Assembly (NCBI GenBank): GCA_034370385.1
Contig: JAXMKZ010000004.1
Coordinates: 65,238 to 129,237 of the forward strand
Reading direction: 5' to 3'
DNA length: 64,000 nucleotides
Source: Coriobacteriia bacterium
GTDB lineage: Bacteria > Actinomycetota > Coriobacteriia > Anaerosomatales > PHET01
Shown here: positions 1 through 9,547 of the stretch, in pieces
Layout: every line of letters begins with the position of its first letter
How positions within the stretch are numbered: the stretch's first letter is position 1
The notes under the pieces: model-generated
What the model was told of the DNA's origin: nothing
Databases searched by the model: none
The model's input: only the letters and a program-made list of their open reading frames with translations
Program-made: the position numbers and the translations under genes

Positions 1-1353
1 CCCGGCCGAGAATCCGTCAGTTTCGCCTGCTTGTGAGTCTACGGATCTGGTCGCGGACACGGATGCACGGCGCGTCGGCACGCTCAGCTTCGCCTGCCCA
101 GCGGGCGCCGCAGCCGAGGGCACCCCGTCGGCGTCCAACGCCCGGGCGATACGGCGAGAGAACACAAGCCCCTCAAGCAGCGAGTTCGAGGCGAGCCGGT
201 TGGCACCGTGCAGTCCTGACGCCGCCGCTTCGCCGGATACGTACAGGCTCGGGACGCTCGAGCGCCCGTCGACATCGACGCGGATTCCGCCCACGAAGTA
301 GTGCGCGGCGGGCACGACGGGAAGCAGATCGACCGACAGGTCGTAGCCGGCCTCGGCACACGCGGCCCAGATGTTCGGGAAACGCGAGCGCAGACGCGCC
401 TCGCCGATATGCCGCGCGTCGAGCCAGGCGTGAGGGGTGCCGCAGCGCTTCATCACACGCTCAATCTCGCGGCTGACGACGTCGCGGGGCGCGAGTTCGG
501 CCTGCGGATGCACGCCGAGCATGAACCGGACGCCATCGCAGTCGAGTAGGTACGCCCCTTCGCCGCGCAGTGCCTCACTCACGAGGAAGCGCGGCGCTGC
601 TTCATGGTCGAGCGCGGTCGGGTGGAACTGCACGAACTCCAGGTCGGCGACCTCAGCGCCCGCCCGCCACGCCGCCGCCACACCGTCACCGGTGGCCTCG
701 GGAGGGTTGGTCGTCACCGGGAAGATGCCGCCTGCGCCGCCGGTGGCCAGAACCACGGCACCAGCCACGATGGCCTCAAGCTCACCGGTGGTCGCGTCGA
801 GCACGAGTGCGCCGGCGCACCCCCCCTCGTCGTCCAAGACGAGGTCGGCGAGGAACCGGTTCTGGAGCACCGGGATGCGCGAGCGCCCGACGAGCGTCTC
901 GGTGAGGGCGTGCTGTATCACCGCCCCGGTGCGGTCGCCCGAATGCAGAACGCGCGGCAGCGAGTGCCCGCCTTCAAGCGCGAGCGCCACGCCACCGTCC
1001 CGCGCCAGGTCGAACCGCACGCCAAAGCCCAGGAGCGACTCGAGCGCTTCGGGCGCTTCGCCCACAACGGCTCGAACGACGGCTTCGTCGCACAGGCCTT
1101 GGCCGACCTGGAGCGTGTCAGCCACGTGGGACTCGATCGAGTCCTTCTCGGAGACCGCGCCGGCTATCCCGCCCTGCGCGTACCAGGTGTTGGTCTGGGT
1201 CAGGCGACCCTTGGTCACGACGGTGACCGAGCGGTCACGCGAGCAGTGCAGGGCAGCGGTCAGCCCGGCGATGCCGGTGCCGACCACGAGCACGTCGGTC
1301 GAGGTGACGCGTGCTCCTTCGGACAGCACGCTGCTCAGGCGCGTGAGCTCCAC
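1..1353 (-). CDS. nadB: L-aspartate oxidase (partial, 3' end outside window)
   Basis: FAD enzyme that oxidises L-aspartate to iminoaspartate, the first step of de novo NAD synthesis; the product is handed to NadA. The frame is open for 451 codons from a GTG at 1353 and runs off the left edge, so roughly the last 70-90 residues of a usual ~520-residue protein are missing. Visible motifs: an N-terminal dinucleotide loop (VVGTGIAGLTAA), then HPTALD, SEALRGEGAY, RDVVSREI, and near the edge LYVSGEAAASGLHGANRLAS, characteristic of the fumarate reductase/NadB flavoprotein family. The gene starts 4 nt after the nadA stop, so the two are likely translationally coupled. GTG is chosen because nothing upstream fits without overlapping nadA. 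Confidence 0.95.
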   Translation of the reverse strand, partial: MELTRLSSVLSEGARVTSTDVLVVGTGIAGLTAALHCSRDRSVTVVTKGRLTQTNTWYAQGGIAGAVSEKDSIESHVADTLQVGQGLCDEAVVRAVVGEAPEALESLLGFGVRFDLARDGGVALALEGGHSLPRVLHSGDRTGAVIQHALTETLVGRSRIPVLQNRFLADLVLDDEGGCAGALVLDATTGELEAIVAGAVVLATGGAGGIFPVTTNPPEATGDGVAAAWRAGAEVADLEFVQFHPTALDHEAAPRFLVSEALRGEGAYLLDCDGVRFMLGVHPQAELAPRDVVSREIERVMKRCGTPHAWLDARHIGEARLRSRFPNIWAACAEAGYDLSVDLLPVVPAAHYFVGGIRVDVDGRSSVPSLYVSGEAAASGLHGANRLASNSLLEGLVFSRRIARALDADGVPSAAAPAGQAKLSVPTRRASVSATRSVDSQAGETDGFSAG

Positions 1354-1357
1354 GGCG

Positions 1358-2281
1358 TCAGCCAATGGCTACCATCCGCTCCACCGCTGCCCGCGCCGCC
1401 CGCGCGACCTCGGGAGCCACCTCAACCGCGTACTGGTCGAACGCGAGCGCGTCACGCACCTTCGCCAGCGTGGTGAGTTTCATGTTGGGGCACAACATGC
1501 GCGGCGCAAGCTCATGGAATCGCTTGCCGGGCGCGGCCTTCTGCAGCGCATGGATGAGCCCGCTCTCGGTCACGACCACGAATTCATCCGCCGGATCGTC
1601 TGCCGCGAAAGCAAGCATCTGCGAGGTCGAGAGCACCGCGTCGGCAAGGTCGACGACGTCAGGTCGGCACTCCGGGTGCGCCATCACAGGTGCGCCCGGG
1701 TGCGCCTCGCGTGCGGCGAGGACCTGCGCGACGGTGACGTCATCGTGTGTCGGGCACCAGCCCGCCCACAGCACGACCTCCACTTCGGGAAGCGAGCGGG
1801 CAACCCACGACCCCAGGTTGCGGTCGGGCGCGAACAGGATGCGCGAAGCGCCGAGCGCCGACACCACTGCCACGGCGTTTGCGCTGGTCACGCAGACATC
1901 GCTTTCGGCTTTCACCTCGGCTGACGAGTTCACGTACGTCACCACCGGCACGCCGGGGTGCTCGCTCTTCCACGCGCGCAGGCCCTCGGCGGTCACCATG
2001 TCTGCCATGGGACAGCCGGCGCGCGGCTCGGGCAACAAGACGCGCTTGTCCGGGGCCAGGATCGCCGCCGTCTCGGCCATGAAGTGGACTCCCGCAAAGA
2101 CGATGGTGCGCGCCTCGGTCCGGGCGGCCTGGCGCGACAGCCCCAGCGAGTCACCGGTGAAGTCCGCGACATCCTGGACCTCGGCGCGCTGGTAGTTGTG
2201 AGCGATCACAACCGCATCGCGCTCGGCCGCAAGGGAGCGGATCTCAGCCGAAAGCGCGGCGTTTACGGCGGCATCAGGCAT
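1358..2281 (-). CDS. nadA: Quinolinate synthase
   Basis: Condenses iminoaspartate with dihydroxyacetone phosphate to quinolinate using a [4Fe-4S] cluster. The protein is 307 residues from ATG at 2281. Three cysteines sit where NadA cluster ligands are expected: C90 (RAGCPMADM), C176 (GWCPTHDD) and C264 (MLCPNMKL). The N-terminal IAHNYQRAEVQDVADF and the SDVCVTSANA segments are also family signatures. Its start overlaps the end of panC by 8 bp, and nadB follows after 4 nt. A longer same-frame reading upstream to 2620 only shadows panC. No nadC is visible next to it in this window. Confidence 0.97.
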   Translation of the reverse strand: MPDAAVNAALSAEIRSLAAERDAVVIAHNYQRAEVQDVADFTGDSLGLSRQAARTEARTIVFAGVHFMAETAAILAPDKRVLLPEPRAGCPMADMVTAEGLRAWKSEHPGVPVVTYVNSSAEVKAESDVCVTSANAVAVVSALGASRILFAPDRNLGSWVARSLPEVEVVLWAGWCPTHDDVTVAQVLAAREAHPGAPVMAHPECRPDVVDLADAVLSTSQMLAFAADDPADEFVVVTESGLIHALQKAAPGKRFHELAPRMLCPNMKLTTLAKVRDALAFDQYAVEVAPEVARAARAAVERMVAIG

Positions 2282-3152
2282 GCGCGGCCTCGCACTCCGA
2301 TGCGTCCAGCGCGCAGTTGTCGATGAGGCGCGTGGGACCGATGCGACCCGCGATGATCGCTCGGACACATCCGCGGAGCTCGACCACGGGCTCAAGCGAT
2401 GATGCGTCGACGACGGCAGCATAGTCGAGCAGGAGCGCGTCGCCGGCCAGGCGCGCAACCGTGTCTCGCATGCCCGCCTCGATAGCCGCCGCCGAACGCT
2501 CTCCCCACGCCACCGCCAGTTCCGCCGCCTCGAGCGCGGCCGGCAGTGCCAGCGCCGCGACGCGTTGCTCGGAGGACAGATGAACGTTTCGGCTCGACAG
2601 CGCCAGGCCGTCCTCATCACGCACCGTGGCGCAGCCGACGATCTGGCAGCCCACGTCGAGGTCGGCCACGAGCCGCTTCACTATCTGGAGCTGCTGGTAG
2701 TCCTTCTCGCCGAAGAATGCGATATCGGGCCTGACAACGGACAGCAGCTTCGTGACCACCGTCGCCACGCCGCTGAAGTGCCCCGGTCGAACCGCGCCTT
2801 CCCAGCGCGCGGCTAAAGGACCCGGATCGACCGTCACGACCGGGAGCTCGCCGTACATCTCAGCGGCGCTCGGCGTGAAGACGATCTCGACACCGTCGCC
2901 TGAGAGCAGCGCGATGTCGCTTTCCAGGGAACGCGGGTACGCGGCGAAGTCCTCGCTGGGACCGAACTGCGTGGGGTTCACGAATATCGAGGTCACGACC
3001 ACGTCGGCACGCTTGCACGCCGCGCTCACGAGCGAGAGGTGCCCGGCATGCAGGGCGCCCATCGTCGGAACGAAACCCACGCGCTTTCCCTCACGCCGTG
3101 CGGCGGCGACGGCGGCACGAATCTCGTCCTTGCTCGAGAGTCGCTCGATCAC
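2274..3152 (-). CDS. panC: Pantothenate synthetase (pantoate-beta-alanine ligase)
   Basis: ATP-dependent ligation of pantoate and beta-alanine, the last step of pantothenate synthesis. The protein is 292 residues, normal for the family. Signatures in order: VPTMGALHAGHLSLV with the HxGH nucleotidyl-transfer motif (about 28-42), IFVNPTQFGPSEDFAAYPR, GEKDYQQLQIVKRL and RDEDGLALSSRN. It overlaps panB upstream by 4 nt (ATGA type) and nadA downstream by 8 nt, so panB-panC-nadA-nadB reads as one transcription unit joining the two vitamin pathways. No panD is seen in the window. Confidence 0.98.
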   Translation of the reverse strand: MIERLSSKDEIRAAVAAARREGKRVGFVPTMGALHAGHLSLVSAACKRADVVVTSIFVNPTQFGPSEDFAAYPRSLESDIALLSGDGVEIVFTPSAAEMYGELPVVTVDPGPLAARWEGAVRPGHFSGVATVVTKLLSVVRPDIAFFGEKDYQQLQIVKRLVADLDVGCQIVGCATVRDEDGLALSSRNVHLSSEQRVAALALPAALEAAELAVAWGERSAAAIEAGMRDTVARLAGDALLLDYAAVVDASSLEPVVELRGCVRAIIAGRIGPTRLIDNCALDASECEAAHA

Positions 3153-4039
3153 GATTGGCTCCGGTTCAAGACGTGCACGGCACTGAAGGCCTCATCGATC
3201 ATCTCGCCCGACACGTGGGTGGATTGCTCGTCGCCGGGGAAGGAGCGGCCGCGCACGTCGTCAGCGTAACGCGCGACCGCCTCGCGGATGATCGAGCCTG
3301 CGTCGACGTAGCGCTTCGCATGGCGCGGCACGAACTCGCCCAGACCGAGCAGGTCGTGGAAGACCTGCACCTGTCCGTCGCACGCGACCCCCGCGCCGAT
3401 ACCGATCGTCGGCACTCCCGCGCGCTCCGTCACGCGTTCGGCCAGTTCGGCAGGGATGCACTCGAGAACGATCGCGAACGCCCCCGCCTGCTCAAGCGCA
3501 TCACACTCGGCAATCAGCTTGGCAGCCGCTGTCGCGTCCTTTGCCTGCGTGCGGTAGCCGCCCAGAGCGTTCACCGATTGGGGCGTGAGGCCGACGTGCC
3601 CCATGACGGGGATGCCCGCCTCGGTCAGACCTCTGGTCAGCAGCAGCGTTGCGGCGCTCGCACCTTCCAGCTTGACGGCGTGGGCGCCGCCCTCGGCCAC
3701 GAGCCTACCCGCGTTGCGCATGCCCTCCTCGTACGACACCTGATAGCTCATGAACGGCATGTCGGCAACGATGAGCGTGTGCGTGGTGGCGCGAGCGACC
3801 GCCGCGGTCGCCCGGGCGATATCGTCGACGGTGACCGGCAAGGTGCTCGAGTGCCCGAGCACCGTCATTCCCATCGAATCGCCGACCAGAATGGCATCGA
3901 CGCCGGCTTCTTCGACCAGACGCGCAGACGGGTGGTCATAGGCGGTGATCATGACGAGAGGGCGCCCCGAACCCTTGAGTGCGGAAAATGCGGTCGCCGT
4001 CATCTTGGGTGCGGCAGGGGGCGTGGGCATGGCGCTCAC
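3149..4039 (-). CDS. panB: 3-methyl-2-oxobutanoate hydroxymethyltransferase
   Basis: Transfers a hydroxymethyl group from 5,10-methylene-THF to alpha-ketoisovalerate to give ketopantoate. The protein is 296 residues. Motifs: MITAYDHPSARLVEEAG, ILVGDSMGM (metal and substrate binding), VKLEGA, VMGHVGLTPQSV, LECIPAELA (catalytic Glu) and IGIGAG. The chosen start is GTG at 4039 with an AAAGGAG ribosome site about 7 nt upstream; ATG codons a few residues in are alternatives. It heads the panB-panC-nadA-nadB unit. The 115 bp between this gene and folK could hold the promoter. Confidence 0.97.
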   Translation of the reverse strand: MSAMPTPPAAPKMTATAFSALKGSGRPLVMITAYDHPSARLVEEAGVDAILVGDSMGMTVLGHSSTLPVTVDDIARATAAVARATTHTLIVADMPFMSYQVSYEEGMRNAGRLVAEGGAHAVKLEGASAATLLLTRGLTEAGIPVMGHVGLTPQSVNALGGYRTQAKDATAAAKLIAECDALEQAGAFAIVLECIPAELAERVTERAGVPTIGIGAGVACDGQVQVFHDLLGLGEFVPRHAKRYVDAGSIIREAVARYADDVRGRSFPGDEQSTHVSGEMIDEAFSAVHVLNRSQS

Positions 4040-4153
4040 GAGAACGCTCCTTTCGTGGTTCGCCGTCGCAGCCCGCTTCGGTGCGGGTCCACGCGGCCCT
4101 CCAACGAGGGGGTGCGAGTATACACCTGTCGGGTGCGCCGCAGCACTCCCCTG

Positions 4154-4963
4154 CTACACCACCGGCTCCGCCGGCTCCTCGCCCTCATCAAACGAGAGCT
4201 CGGACGGGGCGGCCTCGACCTGCGCGAGTAGCGTGCGAGCGCGTTCCTCGTCGGCCACCGGCACGAGCAACGAGAAGACGATCATCATCCCGAAGGGGTC
4301 GACATCCGTGCCCGGCTCGTAGGGCTCCCATCCCACGGGAATGCCCTCGCCCTCGAGCACCTGCCGCTTGAACTGCAGTGCCGCGTCGAACCCGGCGATG
4401 CGATCGGTCACATCCTCGCTCGACGCGATGGCCACCCACTCGGCAGGCTCGACAGGGACGTCGTGGCCAGCGCCGGCATCCGGAATCGGCCCGGCGTCAC
4501 GCGTCACGCACCCGACCATGGTGCCCAGTCGCCCCGGACGCGTGCCGTCAGGCAAGATGATGTCGGGGGCGATCTCCAGCAGCGGTGTCACGACGAAATC
4601 TCGCTCGGCCAGCCCCGGATGCGGCAGGGTGAGCGACTCGGAGACCATCTCCTCGGAACCATACAGCAGCAGATCGAGGTCGATGACGCGCGGCCCCTTG
4701 TCGTCGCCGCGCACGCGACCCATGTCCGTCTCGATATCCAGAAGGTGACCGAGAAGGGCCTCGGGGAGCAGGCCGGTGGTCACTTCCGCCACAGCATTGA
4801 GGAAGAGCGGCTGGCTTTCGACGTAGGCCGGCTGGGACTCATAGGCGTTCGACACGTTCTTGACGTGAGTCTCGGGGAGGTGCGCCACAGCCTCAAGCGC
4901 GCTCGCCAGATTCAGCATGCGGGGGTCCAGATTGCTTCCAAGCCCGATATACGCGGTGTCCAT
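4154..4963 (-). CDS. folK: HPPK (folate pyrophosphokinase) with an unusual C-terminal domain
   Basis: 2-amino-4-hydroxy-6-hydroxymethyl-dihydropteridine pyrophosphokinase, which makes the FolP substrate. Residues 1-150 carry the complete HPPK fold: YIGLGSNLDPR, NAYESQPAYVESQPLFLNAV, the GRVRGDDKGPRVIDLDLLLY core (about 82-101) and LPHPGLAERDFVV. The protein is 269 residues, about 110 longer than usual HPPK. Residues 172-255 (from PAEWVAIASSEDVTDRI to LLAQVEAA) look like a small alpha/beta domain resembling DUF2007-type putative signalling domains, followed by an acidic tail. That match is by eye only. It lies 82 bp downstream of folP; the usual folB is not between them. Confidence 0.93.
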   Translation of the reverse strand: MDTAYIGLGSNLDPRMLNLASALEAVAHLPETHVKNVSNAYESQPAYVESQPLFLNAVAEVTTGLLPEALLGHLLDIETDMGRVRGDDKGPRVIDLDLLLYGSEEMVSESLTLPHPGLAERDFVVTPLLEIAPDIILPDGTRPGRLGTMVGCVTRDAGPIPDAGAGHDVPVEPAEWVAIASSEDVTDRIAGFDAALQFKRQVLEGEGIPVGWEPYEPGTDVDPFGMMIVFSLLVPVADEERARTLLAQVEAAPSELSFDEGEEPAEPVV

Positions 4964-5044
4964 GGCCAGTCATCTCCTGTTCGCGGGTTACGGGCGTACC
5001 TCAACAGATATTCCCTAAGCGGGCACCACTTCACCCCGTGCGCC

Positions 5045-5890
5045 TCACGAGCGAAGTGCGCTGCCTAGTGCGAACGCCTGCACCGTCGCCGCGACATCGT
5101 GGACGCGCAGCGCCGCAGCGCCGCGTTCAGCGACCGCGAGCGCGGCCGCCACCGAGCCACCGACTCTGCCTCTGGGGTCCGCTTCCCCGGTGATCTCACC
5201 GATGAAGCGCTTGCGCGATGCACCCACGACAAGCGGGTACCCGAGGTCCGCCAGTTCCCGCGTGCCACGCAGCAGAGCGAGGTTGTGCTCGAGGGTCTTG
5301 CCGAACCCGATTCCCGGGTCGATGGCGATGCGCTCGCGTGCGACCCCGGCCGCCTCGAGCACCGCGGCCTGCGCGAGCAGGTAGCCGCCGACCTCGACCA
5401 CCACGTCGTCGTAGCGAGGATCGTCCTGCATCGACTCCGGGTTGCCGAGCATGTGCATGATGATCACTCCGCACTCTGAGGCTGCGACAACCTGAACCAT
5501 CGCCGGATCGCGGAAGCCGGAGACGTCGTTCACGATGCTCGCACCCGCCTCCAGACATGCAGCGGCAACGGTGGGCCTTCGGGTGTCGACGGCGACGGGT
5601 ACCGGCTCCACAGACAGGCGCTGGATCACCGGGCGGACCCGTGCCAGCTCCTCTGCGGGCGACACCGCCGCGGCGCCGGGCCTCGTGGACTCGCCACCGA
5701 CATCGAGCAGGTCGGCCCCCTCGGTAAGCAACCGCTCGCCGTGGGCGACGGCGGCCGCGGGGTCCTCGTGGTCGCCGCCATCAGAGAAGGAGTCCGGCGT
5801 CACGTTCACGATGCCCATGACGAGCGGGTGGTCGAGGACGAGTTCGAACGCCCCGCACCGCCACACTCGGCTGTGTGCCGCCGGCGTCAC
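5045..5890 (-). CDS. folP: Dihydropteroate synthase
   Basis: Condenses hydroxymethyl-dihydropterin pyrophosphate with p-aminobenzoate. All classical DHPS signatures are present: [59 protein letters not shown] and a terminal RVHDV. The start is taken as GTG at 5890, giving 281 residues and a GTGA overlap with the folE stop; the longer in-frame reading to 6010 only shadows folE. The coupling folE-folP-folK is a compact folate operon. Confidence 0.96.
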   Translation of the reverse strand: MTPAAHSRVWRCGAFELVLDHPLVMGIVNVTPDSFSDGGDHEDPAAAVAHGERLLTEGADLLDVGGESTRPGAAAVSPAEELARVRPVIQRLSVEPVPVAVDTRRPTVAAACLEAGASIVNDVSGFRDPAMVQVVAASECGVIIMHMLGNPESMQDDPRYDDVVVEVGGYLLAQAAVLEAAGVARERIAIDPGIGFGKTLEHNLALLRGTRELADLGYPLVVGASRKRFIGEITGEADPRGRVGGSVAAALAVAERGAAALRVHDVAATVQAFALGSALRS

Positions 5891-6450
5891 TTGCCGGTGA
5901 TGAGAGACATCGCCTCGGCGCGCGTGGCGGCGCTGCGCTGAAATATGCCGCGCACCGCACTGGTCACCGTCATCGAACCGGGCTTCTTGATCCCGCGCAT
6001 AGACATGCACAGGTGCTCCGCCTCGATGACGACGATGACGCCGGCGGGATCGAGGTTGTCGACGATCGTGTCGGCGATCTGCGAGGTCAGGCGCTCCTGG
6101 ACCTGCGGCCGCTTCGCGTACACATCCACAACGCGAGCGAGTTTGGACAGCCCGCAGATGCGCCCGTGCTTGCCCGGGATGTAGGCCACATGAGCTCGCC
6201 CGAGGAACGGCACGAGGTGATGCTCACACACGGAGTACAGCGCGATGTCGCGCACGAGGACCATCTCTTGGTGCCCCTCGTTGAAGGTCACGGAGAAGTG
6301 CTCGCTGGCATCGGCCCCCAGCCCGGAGAATATCTCGGAGTACATGTCGGCCACGCGCCTCGGGGTTTCGGCCAGTCCCTCTCGCGAGAGGTCCTCTCCG
6401 ATGCCCTCAAGAATCAGGCGCACACCGGTCTCGATCTTGTCGCGGTCCAT
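5887..6450 (-). CDS. folE: GTP cyclohydrolase I
   Basis: Converts GTP to dihydroneopterin triphosphate, the first step of folate synthesis. The start is ATG at 6450, giving 187 residues, the normal family size; the open frame continues upstream but without family similarity. Motifs: [17 protein letters not shown], the zinc/catalytic [31 protein letters not shown] and [11 protein letters not shown] with the second zinc cysteine. It lies 26 bp after the small His-rich gene ending at 6477 and overlaps folP by 4 nt. Confidence 0.97.
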   Translation of the reverse strand: MDRDKIETGVRLILEGIGEDLSREGLAETPRRVADMYSEIFSGLGADASEHFSVTFNEGHQEMVLVRDIALYSVCEHHLVPFLGRAHVAYIPGKHGRICGLSKLARVVDVYAKRPQVQERLTSQIADTIVDNLDPAGVIVVIEAEHLCMSMRGIKKPGSMTVTSAVRGIFQRSAATRAEAMSLITGK

Positions 6451-6476
6451 GTGGAAGCGAGCTCCCCCGGTCGGCG

Positions 6477-6944
6477 TCAGGACATGCGGCAAGTATCCCC
6501 CATCGGTGTCCCGGCGTGCGACCCCAACGAGCTCGCATCGGATGCGACCGCGTCCGGGCAGGGGCGCTCTAAGCGAAACGCCTCGAGCATCGCGCGGCTG
6601 CGCGTCTCCAGCCGCCGCCGGACCCGAGGCCCTCGATGCTGCCATCGGTCGATGCCCTTCCAGTGGTAGAAATGCCCCCAGAACCCGTGACCGACCGCAT
6701 CCTGCATCGTGTGGAGCGCCTCGCCCAGAGCGACCAGATCGCCCCGCTCGACCGCCTCTCCAAACCGCCTGCGTGACAGGCGCTGTGCTCCCAACGCAGC
6801 CCAGTGGTAGCGCTTGCCGGCAAGTCCGGTGTGTATGCGGTCGCACGCCCAGTTCGCCGAAGCGATCGCCTCGGCATCGACCTCAGAGAAGCCCGCTTCG
6901 AGCGCCCACGTGCGCGTGAAGTCGTAGTGGACTTCACGATTCAC
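6477..6944 (-). CDS. Small alpha-helical His/Asp protein, possible zinc-dependent phospholipase-like fold
   Basis: A 155-residue predicted soluble protein that I cannot name. Its mid-region [19 protein letters not shown] (about 75-93) has the LHxxQDxxxH pattern seen in S1/P1 nuclease and zinc phospholipase C-like proteins, suggesting a metal site. A second His-rich stretch ([18 protein letters not shown]) precedes it. It sits between ftsH (24 bp upstream) and folE (26 bp downstream) on the same strand, so it is probably cotranscribed with the folate genes. There is no signal peptide or membrane segment. Function unknown; the metal-site idea is inference from the motif. Confidence 0.7.
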   Translation of the reverse strand: MNREVHYDFTRTWALEAGFSEVDAEAIASANWACDRIHTGLAGKRYHWAALGAQRLSRRRFGEAVERGDLVALGEALHTMQDAVGHGFWGHFYHWKGIDRWQHRGPRVRRRLETRSRAMLEAFRLERPCPDAVASDASSLGSHAGTPMGDTCRMS

Positions 6945-6967
6945 GGTGGTGCCTCCCTTAGCTTCGC

Positions 6968-8950
6968 CTAGGCGTTGAGAATCGGTGGTGCCTGCGGCGG
7001 AATATCGGATCCGGCGCCGACGACGGGCTCATCAGCCACGACGGCGGCTTCGCTTTCTGCCGCATCAGGTTCAGGGGCCTCGGGCTCGTTGGCTATACGC
7101 TCGGCCTCGCTGTCGAGGAACTCCTGCCAGCGATTCTCCAGCAGCGCCATGAGCGCCTCGCGGTCCACCGTCTCGCGCTCGATGAGCACCTCGGCCATGA
7201 GGTCAAGCTGTTCCCGGCGATCCGCCACGAGTCTGCGCGCCTTCTCGTACGCCTCGTCGATGAGCCGCGCGATCTCCTTGTCGATCTCGTAGGCGATCTC
7301 CGGGCTGTAGTCGGCGTTTGCCGAGAAGTCGCGGCCCAGGAACACCTCGTGGCTGGCCTCGCCGAAGGTCTGCGGTCCGAGCTTCTCGCTCATGCCGAAA
7401 CGCATGACCATCTGCTTGGCGATCTTCGTCGCGCGCTCGATGTCGTTGGAGGCGCCCGTAGTGATATCTCCGATGGCCAGCTCCTCGGCCACCCGGCCGC
7501 CGAGCATCATCGAGATCTGGTCGAGCATCTGGTTGCGGCTGGTGAGGAACCTGTCCTCTGCCGGCAGCGCCAGCGTGTAGCCCAGCGCCTGCCCGCGCGC
7601 GATGATCGAGATCTTGTGGATGGGATCGGTGTCTTTCAGCAGGTGGCCCACCAGTGCGTGTCCGGACTCGTGGTAGGCGATGATCCGCTTCTCTTCCTCG
7701 GAGATGAGTCGGCTCTTGCGCTCGGGACCCGAGATCACGCGCTCGATGGACTCGTCGAGCTCCTTCATGTCCACGCGCTTCTTGCCATGGCGTGCCGCCA
7801 GCAGCGCCGCCTCGTTCACGAGGTTGGCGAGGTCTGCCCCGGTGAAGCCCGGTGTCCGGCGCGCAAGGACCTCGAGGTCGATGTCGTCAGCGAGCGGCTT
7901 GCCGCGCGTGTGGATCTTCAGGATGCCGAGTCGGCCCTTGAGGTCAGGGCGATCGACGACGATCTGTCGGTCGAACCTGCCCGGCCGAAGCAGCGCCGGG
8001 TCGAGGATGTCAGGGCGGTTGGTGGCGGCGATCAGAATCACGTTGTCCTTGATGTCGAAGCCGTCCATCTCGACCAGCAGCTGGTTGAGCGTCTGCTCGC
8101 GCTCATCGTGACCGCCACCGAGCCCGGCGCCGCGCTGACGGCCGACCGCGTCGATCTCGTCCATGAAGATGATGCAGGGGTTGGCCGCCTTGGCCTGCTC
8201 GAACAGGTCGCGCACGCGCGAGGCGCCCACGCCGACGAACATCTCGACGAAGTCCGAGCCCGATATAGAGAAGAACGGGACGGCGGCTTCGCCGGCCACC
8301 GCGCGAGCGAGCAGCGTCTTGCCGGTACCCGGAGGTCCGACAAGCAGCACGCCCTTGGGAATCTTGGCGCCGAGTGCCTGGAACTTGCCGGGGTTGGCCA
8401 GAAACTCCCTGATCTCGTCGAGCTCCTCGATGGCCTCGTCCGCACCTGCGACATCCTTGAAGGTGATACGCGGCTGATCGCGCGTCATGCGCTTCGCCTT
8501 GGCTTTGCCGAAGCTCATGATCTTGGAGTTGCCGCCCTGCATCTGGTTCAGGAAGAAGATCATCACGAACACGAGAAGCAGAATCGGCAGCAACGAGGTG
8601 ATGATCGTGACCCAGATGCTGGGTCCTGAGTTGTCGACGGTGAACTTGATGTCGTTGGCCGTGGCGAACTCGGTGAAGGAGTCATCGCCGGCCCAAGACG
8701 ACGTGTAGGCAGCAGGCTTCTCCTTCTTCTGCTTGGCCTCGGCGCTCGCCCAGTACTCTCCCTTGATGTCGCCATTCCTGGCGATGTAGGTAGCCGAGGA
8801 GATGAGGCCGTCCTCGGCCGCCGTGATGAACGCGCTGGTATCGAGCTCTGCGGGCCCTTCTTGGGCCCCGGTGAAGGTGCCCGTCACGATCCAGACGAGC
8901 ACGCCCAGGAGGACGAGGTAGATGATGACGGTTCGGAAGTTCTTGTTCAC
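6968..8950 (-). CDS. ftsH: ATP-dependent zinc metalloprotease FtsH
   Basis: Membrane-anchored AAA+ protease that degrades misfolded and regulatory proteins. The protein is 660 residues. TM1 is about 8-25; an extracytoplasmic loop follows; TM2 is about 113-134. The AAA domain has Walker A GPPGTGKT (205-212), Walker [11 protein letters not shown] and the RPGRFDRQI second region of homology. The zinc motif HESGH lies near residue 430. The C-terminal tail is acidic and alanine-rich and ends in a Pro-rich stretch. It lies in the order tilS-hpt-ftsH-(orf)-folE, a grouping common in Gram-positive genomes. Confidence 0.98.
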   Translation of the reverse strand: MNKNFRTVIIYLVLLGVLVWIVTGTFTGAQEGPAELDTSAFITAAEDGLISSATYIARNGDIKGEYWASAEAKQKKEKPAAYTSSWAGDDSFTEFATANDIKFTVDNSGPSIWVTIITSLLPILLLVFVMIFFLNQMQGGNSKIMSFGKAKAKRMTRDQPRITFKDVAGADEAIEELDEIREFLANPGKFQALGAKIPKGVLLVGPPGTGKTLLARAVAGEAAVPFFSISGSDFVEMFVGVGASRVRDLFEQAKAANPCIIFMDEIDAVGRQRGAGLGGGHDEREQTLNQLLVEMDGFDIKDNVILIAATNRPDILDPALLRPGRFDRQIVVDRPDLKGRLGILKIHTRGKPLADDIDLEVLARRTPGFTGADLANLVNEAALLAARHGKKRVDMKELDESIERVISGPERKSRLISEEEKRIIAYHESGHALVGHLLKDTDPIHKISIIARGQALGYTLALPAEDRFLTSRNQMLDQISMMLGGRVAEELAIGDITTGASNDIERATKIAKQMVMRFGMSEKLGPQTFGEASHEVFLGRDFSANADYSPEIAYEIDKEIARLIDEAYEKARRLVADRREQLDLMAEVLIERETVDREALMALLENRWQEFLDSEAERIANEPEAPEPDAAESEAAVVADEPVVGAGSDIPPQAPPILNA

Positions 8951-8992
8951 GTTCTCTCTTCTCCTATGACCGATGTGCCGCGGCGGTGCGGG

Positions 8993-9544
8993 TCAGTCGG
9001 CATACACCTCGGGTTTGAGGACTCCGATGTAGGGCAGGTTGCGGTACCGCTCGTCGTAGTCGAGCCCGTACCCGACAACGAACTCGTCGGGCACGTCGAA
9101 ACCGATGTACTTGCAGGCGATAGGTACCCGCTGCTTGCCTTCCTTGCTCAGCAACGTGACGACTTCGAGCGAGCGGGGCTTGCGCGACGCAAGGTTCTTC
9201 AGGAGGTACTTGAGGGTGAGTCCCGTATCGAGGATGTCCTCGACGACGAGGACGTGCCGACCCTCGATGCCCTCATCCAGGTCCTTCAGGATGCGGACCA
9301 CACCGGAGGACTTGGTGGACGACCCGTAGCTCGAAACCGCCATGAAGTCGATCTCCACCGGCGATGACACCGCACGCGCCAGGTCAGCGACGAAGAGTGC
9401 CGCGCCGCGCAGAACAGCGATGAGCAGAACCGGCTCGTCGCCATAGTCCCGGCTGATATCTGCACCGAGCTCTGCGACCCGCTCGCGGATGCGTTCCTCT
9501 GAAAGAACCACCGAGGAGATGTCGTCGTGCATGGATGCACCCAC
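8993..9544 (-). CDS. hpt: Hypoxanthine phosphoribosyltransferase
   Basis: Purine salvage enzyme that converts hypoxanthine or guanine plus PRPP to IMP or GMP. The protein is 183 residues; an ATG four codons in (9532) is an equally plausible start. Motifs: [14 protein letters not shown], the flexible-loop region [11 protein letters not shown], the PRPP-binding [15 protein letters not shown], and [18 protein letters not shown] near the end. It follows tilS by 3 nt, the classic tilS-hpt-ftsH arrangement. It could also recycle the hypoxanthine released in the futalosine pathway encoded elsewhere in the window (inference). Confidence 0.97.
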   Translation of the reverse strand: MGASMHDDISSVVLSEERIRERVAELGADISRDYGDEPVLLIAVLRGAALFVADLARAVSSPVEIDFMAVSSYGSSTKSSGVVRILKDLDEGIEGRHVLVVEDILDTGLTLKYLLKNLASRKPRSLEVVTLLSKEGKQRVPIACKYIGFDVPDEFVVGYGLDYDERYRNLPYIGVLKPEVYAD

Positions 9545-9547
9545 TCG

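Noticed and set aside
437-1924. A 495-codon plus-strand open frame, and another at 604-1476
   Set aside because: Low-complexity Ser/Arg/Pro translation antisense to nadB and nadA, whose motifs are clear. A high-GC shadow.
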